A stretch of DNA of 64,000 bases, taken from assembly GCA_016185205.1 (NCBI GenBank), contig JACPOA010000016.1, positions 62,001 to 126,000 of the forward strand. The letters run 5' to 3'. Below, one piece after another: positions 1 to 10,318 of this stretch (its first letter is position 1; each line of letters starts with the position of its first letter). The position numbers were made by a program, and so were the translations under genes. The stretch is from Hyphomicrobiales bacterium. GTDB taxonomy: Bacteria > Pseudomonadota > Alphaproteobacteria > Rhizobiales > Xanthobacteraceae. The notes beneath the pieces are model-generated. The model was given only the letters and a program-made list of their open reading frames with translations. It was not told the DNA's origin and made no database searches.

Positions 1-567
1 TACGGCTGGTGCATCCTGATTCTTACCTTCACCACCGGCTACGAGGTGTTCTCACGCTACATGTTCGGCGCCCCGACCGACTGGGCATTCGACGCAAGCT
101 ACATGCTGTACGGCACCTTGTTCATGCTGGGCGGCGCCTATGCGCTGTCGCGCAACTCGCATGTGCGCGGCGACTTCCTTTACCGGGCCTGGCCGGTTCG
201 CCGCCAGGCGGGCATGGATCTCGTGCTCTACCTCCTCTTCTTCTTCCCCGGCATGCTGGCCTTCATCTACTCGGGTTACGGCTTTGCCGAATTGGCCCGC
301 CGCATGAACGAGCATTCGGCCGCCAGCCCGGACGGCCCGATCGTGTGGCCGTTCAAGTGGCTGATCTCGATCGTCGGCGTGTTGATGGTGATCCAGGGCA
401 TCGTCGAAGTTCGACGCTGCATCATGGCGCTTCGCACCGGTGAGTGGCCGCAACGGCTGCACGACGTCGAGGAGCTGGACAAGGTCATGCTGGCGAAGGC
501 CGAGCACGGCGAATATCAGGTCGTCAAGGATCTTGAGGAACTTGGCGTGCGCAAAGGGGACGTTTGA
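1..567 (+). CDS. TRAP transporter small permease (DctQ-like), 5' end cut by the window
   Basis: This is the small membrane subunit of a tripartite ATP-independent periplasmic (TRAP) transporter. It helps the large permease move a carboxylate-type substrate inward using the sodium or proton gradient. The frame is already open at base 1, and the first in-frame ATG (46) falls inside a membrane segment, so the true start lies outside the window. About four hydrophobic segments are visible, with the family-like stretch HVRGDFLY between the second and third. The stop TGA (565-567) shares its A with the ATG of the next gene, as is usual for dctQ-dctM pairs. The periplasmic binding protein (DctP) is not visible and would be expected upstream. 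Confidence 0.9.
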   Translation, partial: YGWCILILTFTTGYEVFSRYMFGAPTDWAFDASYMLYGTLFMLGGAYALSRNSHVRGDFLYRAWPVRRQAGMDLVLYLLFFFPGMLAFIYSGYGFAELARRMNEHSAASPDGPIVWPFKWLISIVGVLMVIQGIVEVRRCIMALRTGEWPQRLHDVEELDKVMLAKAEHGEYQVVKDLEELGVRKGDV

Positions 568-2072
568 TGTTCGGTATCGGCAATCCCGAGCTGGGCGTGA
601 TTATGCTCGGCCTGTTTGTCTTGTTCATCATGTTCGGATTCCCGATTGCGTTCACGCTCATGGCGCTGGGCGTGTTCTTCGGTTACTTCGCCATGGGCGA
701 TCTGATCTTCTCGCTGTTGGTGCAGCGCAGCTACTCGGTGATGACCAACGACGTGCTGATCTCGATCCCGTTGTTTGTGTTCATGGGCTACATCGTCGAA
801 CGGGCGAACATCCTCGACCGGCTGTTTCGATCGCTACAGCTCGCCGCCGGCCCAGTGCCGGCTTCGCTGGCGATCGCGACGCTGGTGACCTGCGCGATCT
901 TCGCCACCGCCACCGGCATTGTCGGCGCCTGCGTCACGCTGATGGGGCTGCTCGCCTTTCCCGCCATGCTGCGGGCCGGCTATGACGTGAAGATCGCGGC
1001 CGGCGTGGTTTGCGCCGGCGGCTGCCTGGGAATTCTGATCCCGCCCAGCGTCATGCTGATCCTTTACGGCGCCACCGCCGGCGTGTCGGTGGTCAAGCTT
1101 TACGCGGGTGCATTCTTCCCGGGCATCATGCTGGCCAGCCTGTACGTGCTCTATACGATTATCATGGCGGTGCTGAACCCGAAGCTGGCGCCCAGGCTGC
1201 CGTTGGAAGAGCGCAATATCCCTTACATGCAGATCTTCTGGGCGCTGGTCACGTCGTTCCTGCCGCTGGCCGGCTTGATCGGCGCGGCGCTCGGCTCGAT
1301 CATTGCCGGACTCGCCACGCCCTCGGAAGCCGCCGCCATGGGCTCGATCGGCGCGCTGCTGCTCGCCGTCGGCTATGGCGCCGATTACTCGCGGCGCTGG
1401 GCGCTGCTGCTCATGCAAGCCTACGGCATCTTCATCGCGCTGGTGATCGCCTACTTGATCGTCTGCTCGTTCACAGCCCTCGACGTCGACAAGCGGGTCC
1501 TCATGGTCGCAGTCGGGCTCACGGTCGTGCTCGGAGTGGCGCTCTTGCCGGGCACGAAATTTAAACTCAGTCAGCTCACCGAGTCGGTGTTTCTGACCAC
1601 GCGCACCACCGCGATGGTGTGCTGGCTGTTCATCGGTTCGTTCACCTTCTCGGCGGTGTTCGCCTATCTCGGCGGCCACGAGCCGGTCGAGCACTTCGTG
1701 CTGGCGATGAATCTGAATACGACCGGCTTCATGATCCTCGCCCAGATCATCATCTTCATCCTGGGCTGGCCGCTGGAATGGACCGAGATCATCGTCATCT
1801 TCATGCCGATCTTCCTGCCGCTGCTGAAGACGTTCAACGTCGATCCCTTGTTCTTCGGCCTGCTGGTGGCTCTCAATATCCAGACCTCGTTCCTGTCGCC
1901 GCCGGTCGCCATGGCGCCGTTCTATCTCAAGGGCGTGGCGCCAAGCTGGGTCAACATCAACGACATCTTCCGCGGCGTCATGCCGTACATGATCATCGTG
2001 ATCGTCTCGATGATCATGCTCTACACGTTCCCGCAGATCGGGCTGTGGCTGCCCAACTATATGTACAAGTAG
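567..2072 (+). CDS. TRAP transporter large permease (DctM-like)
   Basis: This is the large inner-membrane subunit that forms the transport path of a TRAP transporter. The 501-residue product has a dozen or more hydrophobic segments and ends soon after the family-typical FLSPPVAMAPFYLKG stretch. The family-like GILIPPS motif lies in the first third. The middle of the protein, about residues 280-330, holds an extra hydrophobic stretch that makes it longer than the usual ~430-residue DctM, so it belongs to an extended subtype. The ATG at 567 overlaps the stop of the small permease; an in-frame TTG sits one codon earlier. The substrate cannot be read from the sequence. Confidence 0.93.
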   Translation: MFGIGNPELGVIMLGLFVLFIMFGFPIAFTLMALGVFFGYFAMGDLIFSLLVQRSYSVMTNDVLISIPLFVFMGYIVERANILDRLFRSLQLAAGPVPASLAIATLVTCAIFATATGIVGACVTLMGLLAFPAMLRAGYDVKIAAGVVCAGGCLGILIPPSVMLILYGATAGVSVVKLYAGAFFPGIMLASLYVLYTIIMAVLNPKLAPRLPLEERNIPYMQIFWALVTSFLPLAGLIGAALGSIIAGLATPSEAAAMGSIGALLLAVGYGADYSRRWALLLMQAYGIFIALVIAYLIVCSFTALDVDKRVLMVAVGLTVVLGVALLPGTKFKLSQLTESVFLTTRTTAMVCWLFIGSFTFSAVFAYLGGHEPVEHFVLAMNLNTTGFMILAQIIIFILGWPLEWTEIIVIFMPIFLPLLKTFNVDPLFFGLLVALNIQTSFLSPPVAMAPFYLKGVAPSWVNINDIFRGVMPYMIIVIVSMIMLYTFPQIGLWLPNYMYK

Positions 2073-2099
2073 GCCGGCCGCGCGCGAAGGAGAAGTGAC

Positions 2100-2294
2100 A
2101 TGGTTATCTTGTTCGGTGGGATCGCGGTGCTGGTCGTCACCGTCATGGTGTTTATCGGCTTGCTGCCGCGCGGCGGCAAGGTGCATCGGTTCGCCGATAC
2201 CGCATGGGAGCCTTATGTCGGCGTCGCGCTCACGTCGGCGGTCGCGCTCGGCCTCACCATGACGCTCTCCTCCATTTTGGAAATGATGAGCTAG
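2100..2294 (+). CDS. 64-residue two-helix membrane protein of the TRAP operon
   Basis: This is a small hydrophobic protein of unknown function. It has one hydrophobic segment at residues 2-23, a short basic loop (GGKVHRFADTAWEP), and a second hydrophobic segment at residues 40-58. A clear ribosome-binding site (AAGGAG) lies 7 bases before the ATG. It starts 27 bases after dctM, so it is almost certainly cotranscribed. Its place suggests an accessory membrane subunit for the transporter, but that is inference. The stop codon lies inside a perfect hairpin that may end the transcript. Confidence 0.75.
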   Translation: MVILFGGIAVLVVTVMVFIGLLPRGGKVHRFADTAWEPYVGVALTSAVALGLTMTLSSILEMMS

Positions 2295-2309
2295 CCCGAA
2301 AGGGCTAGC
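2290..2309 (+). terminator. Hairpin at the end of the TRAP operon
   Basis: GCTAGCCC and GGGCTAGC form a perfect 8-bp stem around a GAAA tetraloop. The stop of the small membrane protein lies in the left arm. No T-run follows, so this may be an attenuator or RNA-end stabiliser rather than a classic intrinsic terminator. Confidence 0.5.
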
Positions 2310-2327
2310 CCTCGACTGGCAGATCAC

Positions 2328-3689
2328 TTGGCCAACTTCGAAATCGCGTCCCTCACCGCCACGCAAGCCGCAACTGAGATCGCGCGCGGCGCGCTCTCGG
2401 CGGAGGAGTACACGCGCGCCTGCCTCGACCGCATCGCGGCGGTCGAGCCAACGGTGCAGGCCTTCGCCCATCTCGATCCCGAGCATGCGCTGGCGCAGGC
2501 GCGCGCGCTCGACGAGCGCAAGGCCGCAGGCGAGCCGCTCGGCCCGCTGCACGGCGTGCCGGTCGCCATCAAGGACATCATCGATACCAGCGATTATCCG
2601 ACCGAGTGCGGCTCGGCCGTGCTCTCCGGGCGGCGTCCGTTCAAGGATGCCACCGTCGTGGCGCGGCTGCGCAGCGCCGGGGCGGTGATCATCGGCAAGA
2701 CCGTGACCACCGAATTCGCCTATTTCCATCCCGGCAAGACGCATAATCCGCACGATCCGGGACGCACTCCGGGCGGTTCCTCCTCGGGCTCGGCGGCGGC
2801 GGTCGCAGCCGGCATGGTGCCGCTCGCGATCGGCTCGCAGACCAACGGTTCGATCATCCGGCCGGCGGCATTTTGCGGCGTGTTCGCCGCCAAGCCGACG
2901 CATGGACTGGTCTCGCGCGCCGGCGTGCTGACGCTGTCGCGGGCGCTCGATCATGTCGGGCCGTACGCGCGTTCGGTCGAGGATATCGCGCTCATCCTGA
3001 GCGTGATCGCCGGTTACGATCCGCAGGACCCCGACACCCGCCCGGTCGCGACCGCCGACTTCCCGAAAACGGCCGCTGAAAAATGGCCGCTGACGCCGCG
3101 CCTGGCGTTCGTGCGCACGCCGATCTGGGACAAGGCCGACGCGACGACGCGCGCGGCCTTCGAGGGCCTTGCCGAGCGTCTGGGCGCGGCGTGCATCACG
3201 ATCGATTTGCCGGACCGCTTCGCCGGCGCCTGGGAGGCGCAGCGCGTGATCATGGCCGCCGATATAGCGCATAATCTCGGCGCCGTTGTCGACAAAGGCG
3301 GCGAGGCGATCAGCAAGCGATTGCGCGATCTGGTCGAGGATGGCCGCAAGGTGAGCGCGTCGCAATATCTTCGCGCGCTCGAGCAGGGTCGCGCGTTGCG
3401 GGCGGCATTCGACGATCTGTTCAACGAGTGCAATGCGATTGTCACGCCGGCGACCCGCGGGGTGGCGCCCAAGGGACTCGATAGCACTGGCGATCCGGCC
3501 TTCTGCAGCCTGTGGACGCTGACCGGGCTGCCGTCCTTGAACCTGCCGCTGCTCAGCGGAGACGACGATATGCCGCTCGGCGTGCAACTGGTCGGCCCGG
3601 TCGGCGACGACGCGCGGCTGCTGCGCACCGCCAATTGGCTGGTCGGCACGGTGGGTGGCAAGCCTTCGCGCCGCCGCGCCAAAAGTTGA
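2328..3689 (+). CDS. Amidase (amidase signature family)
   Basis: This enzyme hydrolyses an amide bond using the Ser-cisSer-Lys triad of the amidase signature family. The catalytic lysine is in VAIKDIID, and the serine-rich signature is GGSSSGSAAAVAAG followed by GSQTNGS. At 453 residues it has normal length. The start is a TTG at 2328, since no ATG fits before the conserved N-terminus. It follows the TRAP genes on the same strand after a hairpin. The transporter may bring in an amide or its acid product, but the substrate of both is unknown. It is not GatA by context, as no gatB or gatC is present. Confidence 0.85.
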   Translation: MANFEIASLTATQAATEIARGALSAEEYTRACLDRIAAVEPTVQAFAHLDPEHALAQARALDERKAAGEPLGPLHGVPVAIKDIIDTSDYPTECGSAVLSGRRPFKDATVVARLRSAGAVIIGKTVTTEFAYFHPGKTHNPHDPGRTPGGSSSGSAAAVAAGMVPLAIGSQTNGSIIRPAAFCGVFAAKPTHGLVSRAGVLTLSRALDHVGPYARSVEDIALILSVIAGYDPQDPDTRPVATADFPKTAAEKWPLTPRLAFVRTPIWDKADATTRAAFEGLAERLGAACITIDLPDRFAGAWEAQRVIMAADIAHNLGAVVDKGGEAISKRLRDLVEDGRKVSASQYLRALEQGRALRAAFDDLFNECNAIVTPATRGVAPKGLDSTGDPAFCSLWTLTGLPSLNLPLLSGDDDMPLGVQLVGPVGDDARLLRTANWLVGTVGGKPSRRRAKS

Positions 3690-3705
3690 CGCGGGCATCT
3701 GCTCG

Positions 3706-4578
3706 CTACGCTTTCGGCGGCGCGCCCAGATTGTCCTTGAAAAACGCGACAGTGCGGCTCCAGGCCAGCTTGGCCGCGGCCTCGTTGTAACGCGCCGCGC
3801 CGGTATCGTTGTTGAAGGCGTGCTGCGTGCCTGGATAGGTGTGCATCGTGAATTTCTTGTTGTTGGCTTTGAGCGCCGCTTCGTAGGCGGGAATTCCCGC
3901 ATTCACGCCGTCGTCTTTCTCCGCATAATGCAGCAACAGCGCCGCCTTGATGTTGGGCACCTGCGCGGCGGGCACCTGACGGCCGTAATAGGCGACGCCG
4001 GCGTCGAGCTCCGGGCTCGAAGCCGCCAGGCGGTTGATCATCAGCCCGCCGAAACAGAAGCCGACCGCGCCGACCTTGCCGGTCGATTCCGCATGCTGCT
4101 TGAGGAACGATACGCCGGCCACCAGCGCGGCAACGGCGTCGTCTTGATTCATTTTCGTGTGCAGGTCGCGCGCCGCGTCTTCATTGGCCGGCGTTCCGCC
4201 GACCAGCGACAGCAGATCGACGGCGTAGGCGAGATACCCTTCGGCCGCGAATCTGCGGGCCACGTCTTCGAGATGTGGGTTGAGCCCGCGGTTCTCATGG
4301 ATGACCAGCACGACCGGGCGTTTGTCCTTGGCCTTGGGCCGCACCAGATAGCCGTTGATCTTGCCCTTGGGTGAATCGTAGGCGAGGCGCTCGCTCACCA
4401 GCCGCGCATCGTCGGGCGCAACCATCGCGGCGCGCGCGTAATCGTTCTGCAGAAGCGGCAGCAGCGCCATGGCGGCGGCGCCGGAGCCGGCGACTTCCGC
4501 CAGCCGGTCGAGGAATTCCCGGCGGTTGATCCCGCCATGGGTGAACCGGTCGTACAGATCGATGATCTTCTGATCCAT
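3706..4578 (-). CDS. Dienelactone hydrolase family protein with Tat-like N-terminus
   Basis: This is an alpha/beta hydrolase of the dienelactone hydrolase (carboxymethylenebutenolidase) family. The nucleophile is the cysteine in GFCFGG, with the Asp probably in EKDDGVN and the His in GTQHAF. The ATG at 4578 follows a strong GGAGG site; an upstream in-frame extension has no such support. Residues 16-36 read as a short leader with paired arginines (NRREFL) and then an alanine/leucine-rich stretch, which resembles a twin-arginine signal, so export is possible. It runs convergently toward the amidase and divergently from the acyltransferase. The true substrate is unknown. Confidence 0.85.
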   Translation of the reverse strand: MDQKIIDLYDRFTHGGINRREFLDRLAEVAGSGAAAMALLPLLQNDYARAAMVAPDDARLVSERLAYDSPKGKINGYLVRPKAKDKRPVVLVIHENRGLNPHLEDVARRFAAEGYLAYAVDLLSLVGGTPANEDAARDLHTKMNQDDAVAALVAGVSFLKQHAESTGKVGAVGFCFGGLMINRLAASSPELDAGVAYYGRQVPAAQVPNIKAALLLHYAEKDDGVNAGIPAYEAALKANNKKFTMHTYPGTQHAFNNDTGAARYNEAAAKLAWSRTVAFFKDNLGAPPKA

Positions 4579-4697
4579 GGAACGCCTCCGGCGCGCGTGA
4601 GCGCTGTGCCATGATAACACGCCGCCCGCGCCGCTATTCCAGCGCGACAATCGGGTGCCCACTTGTTAGGGTGAAAAGCTTGGCATTGGGGGCTCAG

Positions 4698-6119
4698 GTG
4701 TCGTCCACGGTCACGTTGCCGCTCTGGCTGGTCGTGTTGGTCAGCGTGCTCTCGATCATGGCCGCGCTCGATCACCTGTTGCTGCCGAGTGCGCGCTGGG
4801 TGATGCGGCGGCGCCTCAACCGGGCGATCGACGAACTCAACACCCGGCTGAAATTGCGCATCCAGCCGTTTAAGCTGGCCAAGCGGCAATCGCTGATCGA
4901 CCAGCTGGTGTTCGATCCGGAGGTGCTCGGTGAAATCGAGCAATACGCCAAGGCCAATGGCGTCCCGCGCGAGGTCGCGCAGGCGCTGGCGCGCCGCTAT
5001 GCGCGCGAGATCGTGCCGTCGTTTTCGGCCTACGCCTATTTCGGCGTGGGCGCCCGGCTGGCGCGCTGGGTTTCGACGGTGTTTTACCGCGTCCGGCTCG
5101 GCTACATGGACGAGGACGCGCTCAAGACCGTCGATCCCGACAGCGCCGTCATCTTCGTCATCAACCACCGCTCCAACATGGACTATGTGCTGGTCACCTA
5201 CATGGCTTCGACCAGCTCGGCGCTGAGCTACGCGGTCGGCGAATGGGCGCGGGTGTGGCTGCTGCAAAGCCTGATCCGCTCGATGGGCGCCTATTTCGTG
5301 CGCCGCGATTCGCGCGATCCGCTCTATCGCAAGGTGCTGGCGCGCTATGTCCACATGGCGGTGTCGGGCGGACTGGCGCAGGCGGTGTTCCCGGAGGGCG
5401 GGCTCACGCGCGACGGGCGCCTGCAGCCGGCCAAGCTCGGACTGATCGGCTACATGGTGGCGGGCTTCGATGCGAATGGGCCGCGCGACGCGATGTTCGT
5501 GCCGGTCGGCATCAACTACGACCGCGTGCTGGAAGACCGCCTGCAGCTCGGCTCATTGGCGGCCAAGGAGGGCGGCCGCGCCCACCACCGCTTCAATCTT
5601 GGCGTCTTCCTCGGCACCGTGTTCAGCCATGTCGCGCTGCGGCTGCGCGGCCGCTGGCATCGCTTCGGCTATGCCTGCGTGAGCTTCGGCCCGCCGCTGT
5701 CGTTGCGGCAATACGTCAAGCAGCGCGGCATCGACTTCCGCGTGCTCGATCAGCCCGCGCGCTTCGCCGAGGTCGAGCGTCTCGCCCAGGTGCTGATGGA
5801 GAAAGTCGGCCGCGTGGTGCCGGTGCTGCCGGTGGCGCTGGTGGCGACCGCGCTGCTCGATGCCGGCGCGTCGCTCTCCATGCTGGAACTCAAGGCCCGC
5901 GTGCTCGCGCTGGTGCAGCGGCTCGCCGCATCGGCTGCGCATGTGCATATCCCGCGCGGCGACCAGGATTATGCCATCGAGGTGGGCTTGCGCATGTTGC
6001 GGATGCGCCATCTGGTCGCGGAACGGGACGGTCTCTACGGAGTCGAGCCGGAGGAGGCGCCGCTGCTGCGCTACTACGCCAACTCGATCGCCCATTTGCT
6101 GGCCACAGCACCGGCTTGA
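4698..6119 (+). CDS. PlsB-like glycerol-3-phosphate / lysophospholipid acyltransferase
   Basis: This is a membrane-bound acyltransferase that probably transfers an acyl chain to a glycerophosphate or lysolipid. It has the acyltransferase block I NHRSNMD (NHxxxxD) and block III FPEGG. An N-terminal hydrophobic segment (LPLWLVVLVSVLSIM) anchors it. The start is uncertain: the open frame begins at an ATG at 4611, only 32 bases from the divergent gene. The GTG at 4698, preceded by a GGGGG run, places the membrane anchor at the very N-terminus; TTG 4686 and GTG 4671 are alternatives. At ~473 residues it is shorter than E. coli PlsB and lacks its N-terminal part. Confidence 0.8.
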   Translation: MSSTVTLPLWLVVLVSVLSIMAALDHLLLPSARWVMRRRLNRAIDELNTRLKLRIQPFKLAKRQSLIDQLVFDPEVLGEIEQYAKANGVPREVAQALARRYAREIVPSFSAYAYFGVGARLARWVSTVFYRVRLGYMDEDALKTVDPDSAVIFVINHRSNMDYVLVTYMASTSSALSYAVGEWARVWLLQSLIRSMGAYFVRRDSRDPLYRKVLARYVHMAVSGGLAQAVFPEGGLTRDGRLQPAKLGLIGYMVAGFDANGPRDAMFVPVGINYDRVLEDRLQLGSLAAKEGGRAHHRFNLGVFLGTVFSHVALRLRGRWHRFGYACVSFGPPLSLRQYVKQRGIDFRVLDQPARFAEVERLAQVLMEKVGRVVPVLPVALVATALLDAGASLSMLELKARVLALVQRLAASAAHVHIPRGDQDYAIEVGLRMLRMRHLVAERDGLYGVEPEEAPLLRYYANSIAHLLATAPA

Positions 6120-6192
6120 CGGCATCGCCGCCAGCCTGCATTTCAAAGGCCTCGAAGGCGTCGCAACCGCGGTAGCCGACCCGGAGCACACA

Positions 6193-6639
6193 ATGTCGTT
6201 CAGGCTGCAAAACGCAGGGCGGTTTTGTTTTGCCTGCGGCGTTATTGCCGCCGGCCTGCTGCTCGCCTGCGGGCCCGCCTCGTCAGCCGACCCGTTCCCG
6301 TTCGATCGGGAACTGCTGCTCGACGCTGCGCCGATGCGGCCGGCCAAGCGTCTGCCGAGCCTGACCGTGGCGCCGAACGGCGAAGCCACCATCGACCTGT
6401 GGTGCAAGACCGTGAGCGCGCGCGTGGAATTTACGGATGAAGCCATCAAGATCGAACCGGGCCCGCTGCCGGAAGCCTTGCCGGAGATGATGGGCGCCGG
6501 CCAATGCTCGCCGCAGCGCATGCGCGCTGACGAGGACATGCTGGCCACCCTCGCGCAGATGACGGCGTGGCGCCAGCAAGGCGGCGCGCTCGTGCTGGTC
6601 GGACCGAAGACGCTGAAATTCCGCGCGGCGACCAACTAG
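6193..6639 (+). CDS. META-domain-like exported protein
   Basis: This 148-residue exported protein is of unknown exact role. The N-terminal hydrophobic segment ends in LLLAC, which fits a lipobox (LLAC), although a signal peptidase I site after SSA is also possible. The mature part matches the META/HslJ fold pattern: a central stretch with two cysteines (DLWCKT and GAGQCSP) and a C-terminal GGALVLVGPKTLKFR strand pair. The ATG at 6193 is chosen because it sits directly at the signal peptide; the frame stays open upstream without coding character. META proteins are envelope stress-associated in other bacteria. Confidence 0.65.
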   Translation: MSFRLQNAGRFCFACGVIAAGLLLACGPASSADPFPFDRELLLDAAPMRPAKRLPSLTVAPNGEATIDLWCKTVSARVEFTDEAIKIEPGPLPEALPEMMGAGQCSPQRMRADEDMLATLAQMTAWRQQGGALVLVGPKTLKFRAATN

Positions 6640-6812
6640 GGCGAAGCCCCCTTTGGCTGCCTTGTTGTTGCTGCAGATTTCCATTTTAATATAGCCGCGA
6701 TTCCTGGCAGTGCCGCCGCTTTGCCATCTCGCCGGCACTCTATGTCAGCACTGTCTCGACGGATTTAGGGCAGGGGACTCGGCGGCCAACCACCGCCGGA
6801 AAAAGGAACCTC

Positions 6813-8435
6813 ATGATGAAGTACAAATATGTGTTGCTGGCCGGCACCGTTGTGCCCGGTCTGCTGCTGCTCGCAAACCCGACCGTTGCGGCTCCGGGCT
6901 CAGACATGGTCGTGGCGCAGAATTGTCCGCCGCCGAATAGAATGATCAACGGCCGCTGCGCGCCGCCGCCACCTCCCGCCGCCGCCAGACCAGTCGCCCC
7001 AGCGCCCCCGGCGGCCGTGCGACCGGCCGCACCACAGCAACCCGTTGTTCGGCAACCGGCCGTGCAACCGGCGCCACAGCAACCGGCGACCAGGCAGGTG
7101 GCGCCGGCGCCGCAGCAGCCGGTGCAACGGACAATACCGCCCGCTCAGCAGCAGACAAGGCCGGCGCAGACGCAGCCAACCGTCCAGCCGCAGGGCCAAC
7201 CGCCGGTCCGCCAGCGGACCCCGCAGAACGTGCCGGGAAGGCCCGTGCAGACGCAGCCGGCCATCCAGCCGCAGGGTCAACCGCCGGTCCGCCAGGGGAC
7301 TCCGCAAAATGTGCCGGGAAGGCCCGTGCAGACGCAGCCGGCCATCCAGCCGCAAGGTCAGCCGCCGATCCGACAGGGCACCCCGCAAATTGCGCCGGTA
7401 AAGCCCGCGCAGACGCAGCCAGCCATCCAGCCGCAGGGGCAGCCGCCGATCCAACAGGTGGCCCCGCGAATTATACCGGCTCCCGCCACGACACCGGCCA
7501 ACATACGTAAACTCGACGACTTCCGCGGTCAGCGGCGCGAAACCAGGCAGGGCAGCAGCGTCATTATCCAGGAGCCCGGACGGACCATCATCCGCGATGG
7601 CGGCCGGCTGGTGATCCAGCGCAACGAGTCGTCCGGCCGGTTCGGATTGAATGCGCGCAACGTGCGGACCGAGCGTCGGGGCGGCAATGTCGCGACCATC
7701 ATCGATCGACCGAATGGCACGCGGATTGTCAACCTGACCGACAGCAACGGTCGGCTGCTGCGGCGGAGCCGGCGGGACGCCCGCGGGCGCGAGGTGGTGC
7801 TGATCGACAACACGCGCCATGGCGGATGGGTCGCCGGCGCGGTCGTGGTCGGGGCGGCCGCCGTCGCCGGACTCGTCATCCTCAACATGAGGCCGCCGGT
7901 CGTTCACATGCCGCGCGAGCGCTACATCGTCGATTACGAGGGGGCCGACCGGGAGTTGATTTACGAAACGCTCATGGCGCCCCCGGTCGAGGCCATCGAT
8001 CGCGACTATTCGCTCGACGAAATCCGCTACAACGCTCCCTTGCGTGACCGGATGCCGCGGATCGACATCGACACGATCACGTTCGAATTCGGCTCGTGGG
8101 AGGTGACCCCCGATCAGGCGCAGCGCTTGCAGTTCATCGCCGACGGCATTGCGCAGGCGATCCAGAAGAATCCGGACGAGGTCTTCCTGATCGAGGGCCA
8201 CACCGATGCCATCGGCAAGGACGAAGACAATCTTTCATTATCCGACCGCCGGGCCGAATCGGTCGCGCAGGTCATGACCGCGCAGTTCGGCATTGCGCCG
8301 GAAAATCTCACGACGCAAGGCTACGGCGAGCAATATCTCAAGATCCCGACGCAGGAAGCGGAACGGCGCAACCGCCGTGTCACCATCCGCCGGATCACGC
8401 CGCTGCTCAACGGCCCGACCGCGCAAAATCGTTGA
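6813..8435 (+). CDS. OmpA-family protein with Pro/Gln-rich repeat region
   Basis: This exported protein probably tethers the outer membrane or envelope to peptidoglycan. Residues 1-27 form a signal peptide. Residues ~45-230 are rich in Pro and Gln and contain four 27-residue repeats (bases 7167-7490). Residues ~235-335 hold short beta-like repeats rich in Arg and Gly, followed by a hydrophobic segment (VAGAVVVGAAAVAGLVIL). The C-terminal ~120 residues are an OmpA domain with the peptidoglycan-binding pattern EGHTDAIG...LSDRRAESV and RRVTI. The ATG at 6813 follows an AAAAAGGA site. Fusion of an OmpA domain to a long disordered Pro/Gln spacer with an internal membrane-like segment is typical of several rhizobial proteins. 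Confidence 0.88.
   Translation: MMKYKYVLLAGTVVPGLLLLANPTVAAPGSDMVVAQNCPPPNRMINGRCAPPPPPAAARPVAPAPPAAVRPAAPQQPVVRQPAVQPAPQQPATRQVAPAPQQPVQRTIPPAQQQTRPAQTQPTVQPQGQPPVRQRTPQNVPGRPVQTQPAIQPQGQPPVRQGTPQNVPGRPVQTQPAIQPQGQPPIRQGTPQIAPVKPAQTQPAIQPQGQPPIQQVAPRIIPAPATTPANIRKLDDFRGQRRETRQGSSVIIQEPGRTIIRDGGRLVIQRNESSGRFGLNARNVRTERRGGNVATIIDRPNGTRIVNLTDSNGRLLRRSRRDARGREVVLIDNTRHGGWVAGAVVVGAAAVAGLVILNMRPPVVHMPRERYIVDYEGADRELIYETLMAPPVEAIDRDYSLDEIRYNAPLRDRMPRIDIDTITFEFGSWEVTPDQAQRLQFIADGIAQAIQKNPDEVFLIEGHTDAIGKDEDNLSLSDRRAESVAQVMTAQFGIAPENLTTQGYGEQYLKIPTQEAERRNRRVTIRRITPLLNGPTAQNR
7167..7490 (+). repeat. Four tandem 81-bp repeats coding a 27-residue Pro/Gln unit
   Basis: Four copies of an 81-bp unit start at 7167, 7248, 7329 and 7410, each beginning CAGACGCAGCC. 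They code for QTQPAIQPQGQPP plus a variable tail such as VRQGTPQNVPGRP. Copies two and three are the most alike, and the last is the most diverged. The unit is a multiple of three, so gain or loss of copies would keep the frame. Confidence 0.95.
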
Positions 8436-8472
8436 CGAGGTCCGTCTTTAAGGCTGCACGGCAAAATTCAGT

Positions 8473-8503
8473 CACGAAAAAGGGCGCGGCCGAAGCCGCG
8501 CCC
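8473..8503 (-). terminator. Intrinsic terminator of groESL
   Basis: On the minus strand GGGCGCGGC and GCCGCGCCC pair in a perfect 9-bp stem with a TTCG loop, followed at once by TTTTT. It lies 31 bases past the groEL stop, so it fits a Rho-independent terminator for the groESL transcript. The converging OmpA-family gene ends at 8435. Confidence 0.85.
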
Positions 8504-8534
8504 GTGGATAGCGTTTGCTTGTGTAGCTGCAGGC

Positions 8535-10181
<1,647 letters not shown>

Positions 10182-10205
10182 TTACTCCGTTGGGTTGGTT
10201 ACGCC

Positions 10206-10307
10206 GTCACCCTGAGGTGCTCGCCGCTAGGCGAGCCTCGAAGGGTGACAGCCCGTGCCCGTCATCCTTCGAGGCTCGCGGCTTCGCCGCTCGCGCCTCA
10301 GGATGAC
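10206..10307. repeat. Paired palindromic repeats between groES and groEL
   Basis: Two inverted elements, 10206-10249 (GTCACCCTGAGGTGC ... AAGGGTGAC) and 10261-10307 (GTCATCCTTCGAGGC ... CAGGATGAC), each fold into a long hairpin, and the outer ends also pair with each other. A fragment of the same family (CACCTCAGGGTGACG) appears inside the pseudouridine synthase gene near 46304. Being inside a heat-shock operon, the element could set the groES:groEL mRNA ratio, but this is inference. Confidence 0.85.
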
Positions 10308-10318
10308 GGTCTAATGAT

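Noticed and set aside
834..3902. A 1022-codon open frame on the minus strand across dctM and the amidase
   Set aside because: It lies antisense to two clear genes, its product is a His/Arg/Asp-rich sequence with no fold-like pattern, and it is expected from GC-rich codon use.
6640..6812. GGGCGAAGCCCCCTTT after the META-domain gene as a terminator
   Set aside because: The stem is only four base pairs and the T-run is three bases, too weak to call.
7167..7490. Regular repeats that could suggest a CRISPR array
   Set aside because: The unit is 81 bp, coding and without spacers, and no cas gene is present.
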